This document shows positions 7,396 through 13,997 of a stretch of DNA of 16,313 bases, in pieces (position 1 is the stretch's first letter; each line of letters opens with the position of its first letter). Below the pieces are notes generated by a model that did not search any database, had not been told where the DNA came from, and was given only the letters and a program-made list of their open reading frames with translations. This DNA is from Deltaproteobacteria bacterium (lineage in GTDB: Bacteria > Desulfobacterota > Dissulfuribacteria > Dissulfuribacterales > QOAL01). The position numbers were made by a program, and so were the translations under genes. The stretch is taken from contig WFRQ01000249.1 of NCBI GenBank assembly GCA_015486425.1, positions 1 through 16,313 on the forward strand, written 5' to 3'.

Positions 7396-7534
7396 GGTGC
7401 CCAAACTCCTGTTTGGGCACCCTGTGGCCTGAAGCTCCTGCTTCATTCCTTTTAATACCGGCTGCGTAGCATAACTGGTATTGCCTGGAAGCTGGAGCTT
7501 CCGATTGTATGTTCCCAAACTGGAGTTTGGGAAC
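7396..7534. repeat. Array of four hairpins arranged as a nested palindrome
   Basis: Four palindromes lie in mirror order: a long one at 7396-7421 (arms GGTGCCCAAAC), a short one at 7431-7444 (arms GAAGC), a short one at 7487-7502 (arms GGAAGC) and a long one at 7511-7534 (arms GTTCCCAAAC). A fifth pair, AATACC (7454-7459) and GGTATT (7477-7482), encloses the centre. The two left hairpins have loop TCCT and the two right ones have loop TGGA. The left half therefore pairs with the right half as well as each hairpin with itself. No gene is credible here. Confidence 0.8.
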
Positions 7535-7614
7535 CAGCGGGTTAGGTCCTGCTTCAAATATACCCCTGACGGGCGGATCCGATCGGTGCACTACAGGATC
7601 AACCGGAACTCGGG

Positions 7615-7638
7615 AACTTATTTTTGGACAGCCCTTTA
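7615..7638. repeat. Solo terminal repeat of the 184-bp element family
   Basis: The sequence AACTTATTTTTGGACAGCCC (from 7615) followed by TTTA matches the right end of element A (about 6143-6166). No matching left end is seen between 7200 and 7615. It lies directly against the ATPase stop codon at 7639-7641. It may be what remains of a decayed copy, or one end of a larger unit whose other end is at 5983. Confidence 0.7.
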
Positions 7639-8781
7639 TCATAGCAAAAATTCTTCTGTATTGTCAGGCGTTATCACCGCAGTAGTTACGTTTTCATAAT
7701 TTTTCAAAAATGTTCTGGGAAATTTCCGTCTTCCTTTTTTCGGATTCCACTTGAATTCATAGGCATAAATTTTCTGATCCCTTTCTTCGATATAATCAAT
7801 TTCCTGCTGCTGAGTTGTACGCCAGAAATAACATTTTGCATATATTAAACGATTATTGATGAATTTCTGCCTCTCACTTATTAAATAGTTCTCCCACAAC
7901 GCTCCGGTATCTGTCCGACTGGACAGCGGCATGAAATTCCCTATAACCGCATTTCTGATACCATTATCATAAAAATATATCTTTTTACCCTTTTTTATTT
8001 CATTTCGCACATTTCTGCTCAGTGCTGGCAGCCTGAACAGAACAAATGCCTTTTCCAGCAGGTCAATATATCGTTCCACTGTCTGACTGCCTGCCCCCAC
8101 AAGCCGGGCTATCTCATGCATTGAGACCTCGCTTCCAATTTGAAGGGCTACTGCCCTGAGAATTTTTTCCAGCAGAACAGGCTTTTTGATCTGCTCAAGG
8201 GTTAAAAGATCCTTGTAAAGGTAACTTTCAGCCAGTAGCCTGATGAGTTCCTGCTCGTGCCCCGGCGAGGTGACAATCTCAGGATACGAGCCGTAAACCA
8301 GCCTATGCTCAAGAAGCCGTTTCTCTTCCATCAGACCGTACTCCCTTACTAGTTCGGCAAAAGAGAGTGGAAGCAGATGAAACTCAAATTTACGGCCTGT
8401 AAGAGGTTCAGACAGGGAAGCATTTAATTCAAAAGCGGAGGAACCAGTGGCAATAACCTGCAGCCCATCAATCTGGTCAACGGCAAGTTTAATAGTAATA
8501 CCAATATCAGAAATTCTCTGGGCCTCATCAATAAATAACAGCCGACTTTCACCTGCGATGGCACGCAGCCTGGTTGATGTACATTTCTCAAGCAAGGCCC
8601 TGACATCCGGCTCATCCGCATTAAGCTCAAGAACTTTTTCCCTTCTTTTCCTGAGCAGTGCTTTAACAAGCGTGGTCTTTCCAGCCTGCCGAGGTCCAAA
8701 CAGGATAATGGCTTTGCCCTTGAACATGCGGGCTTCGATATGTTCCCCTATATCTCTAGTTATAATATTTTTAATTTCCAT
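7639..8781 (-). CDS. AAA-family ATPase with DUF4143 C-terminal domain
   Basis: A 380-residue P-loop ATPase of the AAA_14/DUF4143 type, common in anaerobes and usually of unknown function. The N-terminal domain has Walker A GPRQAGKT (29-36), Walker B LLFIDEAQ (D85, E86) and a sensor strand VIATGSSAF. A winged-helix-like part (SEVSMHEIARLVGAGSQTVERYIDLL) leads to the DUF4143 domain, with FYDNGIRNAV, GALWENYLISER and the nuclease-fold-like EIDYIEE...YAYEFKWN. It has no evident link to lipid synthesis. The gene is visibly AT-richer than its neighbours and is flanked by palindromic repeats, so it looks acquired. No ribosome site precedes the ATG. The start lies in the loop of a 16-bp inverted repeat close behind a TATAAT box. 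The stop abuts a solo terminal repeat. Confidence 0.93.
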   Translation of the reverse strand: MEIKNIITRDIGEHIEARMFKGKAIILFGPRQAGKTTLVKALLRKRREKVLELNADEPDVRALLEKCTSTRLRAIAGESRLLFIDEAQRISDIGITIKLAVDQIDGLQVIATGSSAFELNASLSEPLTGRKFEFHLLPLSFAELVREYGLMEEKRLLEHRLVYGSYPEIVTSPGHEQELIRLLAESYLYKDLLTLEQIKKPVLLEKILRAVALQIGSEVSMHEIARLVGAGSQTVERYIDLLEKAFVLFRLPALSRNVRNEIKKGKKIYFYDNGIRNAVIGNFMPLSSRTDTGALWENYLISERQKFINNRLIYAKCYFWRTTQQQEIDYIEERDQKIYAYEFKWNPKKGRRKFPRTFLKNYENVTTAVITPDNTEEFLL

Positions 8782-8797
8782 ATTAAAAATATTATAA
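8760..8797 (-). promoter_or_regulatory. Inverted repeat and -10 box around the ATPase start codon
   Basis: A perfect inverted repeat with 16-bp AT-only arms (8760-8775 and 8782-8797) and a six-base loop that contains the ATPase start codon (8781-8779). On the minus strand the upstream arm includes TATAAT at 8796-8791. TTGTCT at 8817-8812 is a possible -35 with a short 15-bp spacer. Transcription from this box would begin within a few bases of the ATG, so the message may be leaderless. This would fit the missing ribosome site. The repeat could be an operator bound by the protein itself or by another regulator. The repeat is seen directly; promoter and control are inferred. Confidence 0.6.
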
Positions 8798-8829
8798 TTT
8801 TTTTAACATAAAGACAAGTGAATCCTAAA

Positions 8830-8930
8830 CCCTGCGATTGTCAGATTTGCCAAATATGCGTGCGGAAGGCACACAGACGTACTTACCGTACTTCAATTGT
8901 CTGACAACGCAGCAGATTCAGCAATCAGGG
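8830..8930. repeat. 101-bp palindromic intergenic element (family 2, copy 2, diverged)
   Basis: This stretch between the ligase and ATPase genes has imperfect inverted ends (CCCTGCGATTG at the left, CAATCAGGG at the right). On the minus strand its core reads GCTGCGTTG, then TTGAAGTAC and AAGTACGTC. That matches the core layout of the element at 7230-7338, with much divergence elsewhere. The remaining bases up to 8971 show nothing recognisable. Confidence 0.6.
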
Positions 8931-8971
8931 AATTCCCCTGTTTCCAGATTCAACAGAATTCGGATGAAAGC

Positions 8972-10282
8972 TTACCTGTAATCAAAAAACCTTTTCGGTT
9001 TTCTTCCGCCATGCTCAAACATCCTTTTCTTCACGGACTCAATGGTTTCAATCCGCAAGTCCGGCTTTACCCTGATTCGCGCCTGTATCAGTGACAGGAT
9101 CTGCTCCCTGTCCATTGAGCCATCCTCTCTATCCCCCACAACCACGGTAACGTGGTCCGAAAGGTCAAAATCAGCCCTTACCTCAATGTAGGCTGCTCCC
9201 ACCTGAGGCACCTCCTGCAGGACATGGAATATCATCTCAGGATAGATGGTGGTTCCCCTGTACTTGAGCCGCTGAGAGAGCCTGGCCTCTATTGGCCCAA
9301 TGCGAGGTGTATTCCAGCCACAGGCGCATGGTTCAGCAAAGAGCCTTGCGATATCACCGGTGCGGTAACGGACCAATGGCATGCCTTCAACACCCATTGG
9401 CGTTACCACAACCTCACCAGGCTGTCCGTCAGGCACAGGTGTACCATTTTCATCCACTATTTCTACCAGGGCCAGTTCAGGGTGCACGTGGCCGCCGCAA
9501 CCTTGCGAACATTCACAGAAGCAGGTCTGAAGCTCTGTGGCAGCGTAAGTTGATACCAGATTACAGTTCCACATCTCCTGAAGCTCAGCTCCCAGGGGAA
9601 GCAGTGACATGTCCGGCCTGCGCACCGGCTCGCCTATTGCCACGATAATTTCAACACTGCTGTCAGCAGGATTAAGGCCATTTTGAACTGCCCATCGTGC
9701 AGTTGCAAGCATATGCGCAGGCACGCCGACCACTGCAGATGGCTGCATCTCTGTGATAAGCTCCCACTGTGCTGCCGGATGCCCAGGGCCACTCCTTATG
9801 GCAGTTGCCCCCAGTTTCACACAACCTGAAAAATAGGCCAGGCCGGCTATAAAGCAACGGTCCAGGGTTACGCTGAGCATAACCCTGTGGCCCTGTCTGA
9901 TGCCTGCTCCGGCAAATGCCACAGCCTCATTAAATGCGAGCCGATCAAGGTCACCACGGGTAAAAGGTATGGAGAGAGGACTCCCGGATGTGCCGGAAGT
10001 CTGAGAGATATCCACAATATCAGACATGAACTCCTGCGGACAATGGAAATCAGCGGGACTCTTTTCAATATCCTCTCTCGATGTCATGGGAAGATCGGAC
10101 AAATCCACAGAGCAGGCAATTTCATGTATATCCAGGCCGGAATGCTTAAAGAAACCACTGTAAAAAGGCGTTAATGCCGCGTGGTCAAGGTGGGCCGTCA
10201 GAAACGCCTTCTGATGCTCAAGTATATGATGCGGAGACTGGCTTCTGAGCTTCAGTGCCTGGTCAAGAGACCATGTGTGCAT
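8972..10282 (-). CDS. PaaK-like AMP-dependent acyl-activating ligase
   Basis: An adenylate-forming enzyme of 436 residues, the length of the phenylacetate-CoA ligase/coenzyme F390 synthetase group. It would convert a carboxylic acid and ATP to an acyl-adenylate and pass it to CoA or an ACP. The phosphate-binding loop TSGTSGSPL is at 95-103, the YAATEL motif near 247-252 and YRTGDIA at 307-313. A cysteine/histidine-rich stretch (C255, C257, C259, C263, H266, H268) and CAC at 320-322 may bind a metal. The ATG at 10282 overlaps the PlsC stop by one base (TGATG). An in-frame TTG one codon upstream is less likely. Aryl-polyene and flexirubin clusters use a ligase to load an aromatic starter; a similar role is inferred here. 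No ammonia lyase for making such a starter is in the window. Confidence 0.9.
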   Translation of the reverse strand: MHTWSLDQALKLRSQSPHHILEHQKAFLTAHLDHAALTPFYSGFFKHSGLDIHEIACSVDLSDLPMTSREDIEKSPADFHCPQEFMSDIVDISQTSGTSGSPLSIPFTRGDLDRLAFNEAVAFAGAGIRQGHRVMLSVTLDRCFIAGLAYFSGCVKLGATAIRSGPGHPAAQWELITEMQPSAVVGVPAHMLATARWAVQNGLNPADSSVEIIVAIGEPVRRPDMSLLPLGAELQEMWNCNLVSTYAATELQTCFCECSQGCGGHVHPELALVEIVDENGTPVPDGQPGEVVVTPMGVEGMPLVRYRTGDIARLFAEPCACGWNTPRIGPIEARLSQRLKYRGTTIYPEMIFHVLQEVPQVGAAYIEVRADFDLSDHVTVVVGDREDGSMDREQILSLIQARIRVKPDLRIETIESVKKRMFEHGGRKPKRFFDYR

Positions 10283-11013
10283 CAAACCGTTCCGTCCCTT
10301 GCAAGCTCCGCCTGTATGGCGTTTCTGACCCTGTGCTTCAGTTCATAGATACAGCGGATTTTGTCCTTTTTGACATCAGGTTTCTCTGCTGGAAGCAGCA
10401 CCATGTCCACTGGTGAAGGGTTTAGAAGCCTGTGCCCTGGCGGCATGACCTGAGCCGTACCCTTCATGCATACCGGTACCACAGTGCAGTTAAGCTCACA
10501 GGCGAGATAAAAGGCTCCGTTTCTGAATCTCCCCAGCAGTCCATTTCTGGAACGATGACCTTCTGGCCAGACCACCAGGGAACAGCCCCTTTCAAGCAGT
10601 TTTCGTCCTGCTTCGAGAACCCTGTCCCAGCCGTGTTCTGCATTTATGTATCCTGCCCAGCGCATGAAAATACTGTAAACTGGAATTTTGAACGGCCAGG
10701 TTGTTATAAATGCAAGCTGCGCCTTGAGCAGTGCAAAAAGGTAAGGCTCAATGGAAGAGCAATGATTGGACACAAATATAACCGGGGCATTAAACCCGCC
10801 CGATCTGTCGTGAAGCCTTATGGGAACCATAAAGGCGATAAGCCTTACAATCACAAAACCATACGCCATGATTGCCGTCCGGACGAACCTGTCCACATCA
10901 TGATATCTGAAAAGCATCATGAACCTGACAGTAATCCATGTGAATGTCACACCTACCACAGTTACCAGGAAAAAACATGGCCAGAAGTAGATATTAAACA
11001 GGATACGCTTCAT
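10282..11013 (-). CDS. PlsC-family 1-acylglycerol-phosphate acyltransferase
   Basis: A 243-residue membrane-bound acyltransferase of the PlsC/AGPAT superfamily, which esterifies an acyl chain onto a hydroxyl, classically lysophosphatidate. Hydrophobic segments lie at about 5-35 and 48-66. Block I reads SNHCSSIEPY, with H84 and an acidic E89 where most members have Asp (NHX4D). Block II is around FKIPVYSIFMRWAGYI. Block III is WPEGHRSRNG (about 149-158), where many members read EGTRS. FRNGAFYLA follows. The ATG at 11013 shares one base with the ACP stop (TGATG). An in-frame TTG one codon upstream is possible. Placed between the ACP and the ligase, it may move an ACP-bound product onto a lipid acceptor rather than serve housekeeping phospholipid synthesis. 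Confidence 0.9.
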   Translation of the reverse strand: MKRILFNIYFWPCFFLVTVVGVTFTWITVRFMMLFRYHDVDRFVRTAIMAYGFVIVRLIAFMVPIRLHDRSGGFNAPVIFVSNHCSSIEPYLFALLKAQLAFITTWPFKIPVYSIFMRWAGYINAEHGWDRVLEAGRKLLERGCSLVVWPEGHRSRNGLLGRFRNGAFYLACELNCTVVPVCMKGTAQVMPPGHRLLNPSPVDMVLLPAEKPDVKKDKIRCIYELKHRVRNAIQAELARDGTV

Positions 11014-11276
11014 CAAGCAGCTTGGACATCCCTGTATAACCTGGACACCAGCTCATAAAGGTCATGCATGGTACGGACTGACCTCAATGCCTCTTCATCT
11101 GTAAACTTAAGGCCGAACTCCTTCTCCAGTGCAACAACCATATCTACCGCATCCAGACTGTCCAGGCCAAGGTCCTCATAGAGATTGGCATCATCTCTCA
11201 GATCATTCAGGTCAAGCTCGAATTCATCAGCAAGAACCCGGTTCACCCTGGCCCTGAGATCACTCTCATCTGTCAT
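11013..11276 (-). CDS. Acyl carrier protein (first ACP of the cluster)
   Basis: An acidic carrier protein of 87 residues. The phosphopantetheine site is in DLGLDSLDAVDMVVALEKEFGLKF, with S40 as the modified serine. The helix III region (ALRSVRTMHDLYELVSRL) is also normal for ACPs. The ATG at 11276 lies inside the end of the ketosynthase gene (11-bp overlap), and the stop overlaps the PlsC start by one base, so the gene is translationally coupled on both sides. It would carry chains for the adjacent ketosynthase and donate them to the acyltransferase. Confidence 0.96.
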   Translation of the reverse strand: MTDESDLRARVNRVLADEFELDLNDLRDDANLYEDLGLDSLDAVDMVVALEKEFGLKFTDEEALRSVRTMHDLYELVSRLYRDVQAA

Positions 11277-12498
11277 GCTGAAACCTCCCTAACACCAGGG
11301 AACTGTTAACGCCCCCCAGGGCAAAATTGTTTTTCAGTACTGTATCAAGGGTCTGCTGGAAACCCTTCCTTACATGCTTAATACCACTGCATGTGCTGTC
11401 TGGTTCGTGGAGATTCAGAGTGGGGAAAACCTCTCCAGTTCTTATCATTTCAAGTAATATAATGGATTCAAGAGCGCCTGCTGCACCAAGGGTATGCCCT
11501 ACATAACCCTTGAAGGAACTTACCGGCACCTTATCTCCAACCACAGCATTAATTGCCCTTGCCTCTGTGGCATCACCGGCTATGGTGCCGGTAGCATGGG
11601 CATTTACATAATCAATATGCCCTGGCTCCACGCCCGCGTCCTTCAGGGCAAGTCTCATTGCCATGGCCATGGCCTCCATGCCGGGGTTGGCCACATGGCC
11701 GCTGTCATTACAATTGCCAAAACCAAGCACCTCTGACAGGGGTATGGCCCCCCGTGCCTGGGCATGCTCCAGGCTTTCAAGCACCAGCACGCCGCTGCCG
11801 GCACCGCACACTACACCATCACGCATCACATCAAAAGGCCTTGGTGTCTGCTGTGGTGTTTCATTCATACGGGATGCAGCCTTCAGGACATCAAAAACCA
11901 CGCTTACAGTGTGGTGCACCTCATCTGCACCGCCACAGAACACAACATCCTGCCTGCCGGACTGTATAAGCATAAGGCCAAGCCCGATGGCCTGAATGGA
12001 AGAAGTGCATGCACTGACAGTTGACCACTGCTCTCCTGTAATACCAAGGAGCTGGGCCACGTTGGCAGCACAGGTATGCCCCATTATTTTGAAAAAAGTG
12101 CCGGAACGCAGGCTCTCTATGCTGTTTTCGGGAATGAATTCCCTGTAAAATTCTTCATTTATGGATGGACTGCCTGTTGTGGACCCCATTACTGCGCCGG
12201 TACGCCCGGATTTCAGAATTTCAGGCGACAGCCCTGAATTCTCAAGGGCCTCAAGGGCTGCAACAGCGGCGTAAACTGCCATTGGCCCCATGGTCCTTCT
12301 TACACTGCGCGGAAGCAGTTTTTTTGCGTCAAAATCAGGGACTGGCGCTGCGAGAAACGAACCAAGCCCTCTGACAGCTTCCCATTCAGGCATGAACCTT
12401 ACCCCGGAACGGCCCTGCCGGACGGCGTCAACGAGCCTGCCCACACCGAGTCCAAAGGGTGAAACCGCACCGGCTCCTGTAATTACGACCCGTTTCAA
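11266..12498 (-). CDS. Beta-ketoacyl-ACP synthase (FabF-like)
   Basis: A condensing enzyme of 410 residues with the complete triad: C164 in VSACTSS, H301 in VNAHATGT and H335 in KGYVGHTLGAAG, and the FALGGVNSSLVL C-terminal motif. The frame is open to 12618, but the added residues lie inside the oxidoreductase gene and have no family similarity. The usual MKRVVITGAG start is reached from a TTG at 12498 that overlaps the TGA of the upstream gene (TTGA). A GTG two codons earlier (12504) is the alternative. The non-ATG start and overlap imply translational coupling. It is followed by an ACP gene, so it is likely to be a chain-extending KS dedicated to this cluster. The chain length made is unknown. 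Confidence 0.93.
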   Translation of the reverse strand: MKRVVITGAGAVSPFGLGVGRLVDAVRQGRSGVRFMPEWEAVRGLGSFLAAPVPDFDAKKLLPRSVRRTMGPMAVYAAVAALEALENSGLSPEILKSGRTGAVMGSTTGSPSINEEFYREFIPENSIESLRSGTFFKIMGHTCAANVAQLLGITGEQWSTVSACTSSIQAIGLGLMLIQSGRQDVVFCGGADEVHHTVSVVFDVLKAASRMNETPQQTPRPFDVMRDGVVCGAGSGVLVLESLEHAQARGAIPLSEVLGFGNCNDSGHVANPGMEAMAMAMRLALKDAGVEPGHIDYVNAHATGTIAGDATEARAINAVVGDKVPVSSFKGYVGHTLGAAGALESIILLEMIRTGEVFPTLNLHEPDSTCSGIKHVRKGFQQTLDTVLKNNFALGGVNSSLVLGRFQHDR

Positions 12499-13997
12499 CG
12501 GCACTGCCGCACCTCGTTCCAGAGCTCCTCCAGCCCCAGTATTTCTCCTGCAGCACCAAGCGCTGATATTGACGTTCCAACAATACCTGTCATAAGTGTA
12601 TTCTGCCCGGTAAGCCACAGGCCCGGAAGGCTGGTTCTTGGTGACGGATTAATCTGTCCTGAACTTCTCAGAACTCCATAAACCCCGCCCTGGGGCGTCC
12701 CCAGCTCATCCCTGAATGTGAGAGGAGTACCAAAGGCAAGGGGTTTCAAACAGTTTATAATACCGTCGAAATATTTTTCCATGAGTTCAAGAATCTTTTC
12801 CTGCTGCTTCTTTTTCCACAGTCTGTACTCATCGGAACGCCTCCCTTTGCGCAAATGCTCAAAACCTTTAATATCACCCCACCACGCTGGTTTCATTACA
12901 ACCGTGCCCAGTGATGCGTCCATGCTGTCCGACTCAATACGTCCAGACGGCATGGAAAAAACAAGGGGACCATCTTCAAAAAAATCCGGGCTGTTTTCAT
13001 AGCCCTCAAGGCCAGGGACCAGGCTGCATATATTCTGCCACCTGTAGGCATCAGGAAGTCGCTCCGATGAGATGCATCCGAAAAGTATATACATGGACCA
13101 GGAATTTTCCAGCTCCTGCATGCGGTGAAGCCATGCAGGACGCATGGCACCCTCAGGCAGCATGGCAGGAAGATGCGAGGGGTGGGCCGCGAACACTACA
13201 TTCTCCGCAGAAATCTCCATGTCCCTGGCACAGATACCGCTCACCCTGCCATTATCAGTGGTGATGCGCTCAACTTCAGCGCCGCATATGATCTCCACCC
13301 CCTGACTGGCAAGCAGTCGTGTAAACGCATCTGCCAGGGCCTGGCCGCCTCCCTCCAGGGTCCAGGCGCCCTTCAGATACGACCAGGCCACCATGGCATG
13401 AACTCCAAGGCTTGCAACTGACGGCGCTGCTCCATACAGAAGGGTAGGCATTGCAAAGACTGACTGAAGGTATCTGTTCTCAGTAAGCTTTTCAATAAAC
13501 TCTGCAAGATTCATAAAGGCAGGACGCCAGAGTCCTCTGAAAAAAGGCTCAAGAGGGAGGTCAAGATTGTAAAAGGGAATGGTATTAATAATGGTCTCTA
13601 TTTCCTTCAGATAACCATCTACTGCGTGCCTTGCCTCTGGAAAGCGGTTTATCAGCGCATCACGGTACCTGTCATTGTGATAATAAGCACAGACATCTGA
13701 CTCACTGTCCCGGAAACGTACAACGTCACAGCCGTCTTCCGGAAAGGGGACAGCGGTAACCATCTGCATTATGCCAAGATATTCCCACAGAACTCTGAGG
13801 ATATCTCCATGATTAAGACAGCCGATATAGTGGCACCCTATATCAAACGGAATGCCCTGACGCGTAAACCTGCGAAGGGCACCGCCCGGTCGGGCACCAC
13901 GCTCTATAACCACAACACTTCTGCCCTGACGCGCCAGGAGCGCAGCAGTTGTGAGCCCGCCTATTCCACTTCCTATTACTGCAAAGTCATATTTCAT
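12495..13997 (-). CDS. CrtI/phytoene dehydrogenase-like FAD-dependent oxidoreductase
   Basis: A 500-residue flavoprotein of the phytoene desaturase/carotenoid isomerase/retinol saturase group. The dinucleotide-binding motif is GSGIGG at residues 9-14, followed by the acidic end of the second strand (E32) and RPGGALRRF. The C-terminal FAD-binding signature PGLWLTGQNTLMTGIVGTSISALGAAGEIL is intact. Family members desaturate, saturate or isomerise polyene or isoprenoid chains. In this cluster the substrate is more likely an acyl or polyene chain, because no carotenoid synthesis gene is present. CrtI-like proteins are also in gene sets proposed for ladderane formation. The ATG overlaps the upstream ketosynthase stop (ATGA), and the TGA overlaps the next TTG start. 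Confidence 0.92.
   Translation of the reverse strand: MKYDFAVIGSGIGGLTTAALLARQGRSVVVIERGARPGGALRRFTRQGIPFDIGCHYIGCLNHGDILRVLWEYLGIMQMVTAVPFPEDGCDVVRFRDSESDVCAYYHNDRYRDALINRFPEARHAVDGYLKEIETIINTIPFYNLDLPLEPFFRGLWRPAFMNLAEFIEKLTENRYLQSVFAMPTLLYGAAPSVASLGVHAMVAWSYLKGAWTLEGGGQALADAFTRLLASQGVEIICGAEVERITTDNGRVSGICARDMEISAENVVFAAHPSHLPAMLPEGAMRPAWLHRMQELENSWSMYILFGCISSERLPDAYRWQNICSLVPGLEGYENSPDFFEDGPLVFSMPSGRIESDSMDASLGTVVMKPAWWGDIKGFEHLRKGRRSDEYRLWKKKQQEKILELMEKYFDGIINCLKPLAFGTPLTFRDELGTPQGGVYGVLRSSGQINPSPRTSLPGLWLTGQNTLMTGIVGTSISALGAAGEILGLEELWNEVRQCR

Noticed and set aside
7223..7642. Minus-strand open frame of 139 codons between the radical SAM and ATPase genes
   Set aside because: It reads through three repeat structures (solo terminal repeat, hairpin array, family 2 element), has no family-like sequence and no ribosome site. 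The VPKLQFGN-like words come from the palindromes.
7639..8781. ATPase as a functional part of the lipid pathway
   Set aside because: DUF4143 ATPases are scattered in anaerobe genomes, and this one has its own promoter, different base composition and flanking repeats.
10432..11058. Plus-strand open frame of 208 codons opposite PlsC
   Set aside because: A low-complexity antisense shadow of a gene with clear acyltransferase blocks; no motif or ribosome site.
12499..12618. Longer N-terminus for the ketosynthase at 11266-12498
   Set aside because: The extra 40 residues lie within the oxidoreductase coding sequence and do not resemble a KS. The family start strand begins at the TTG at 12498.
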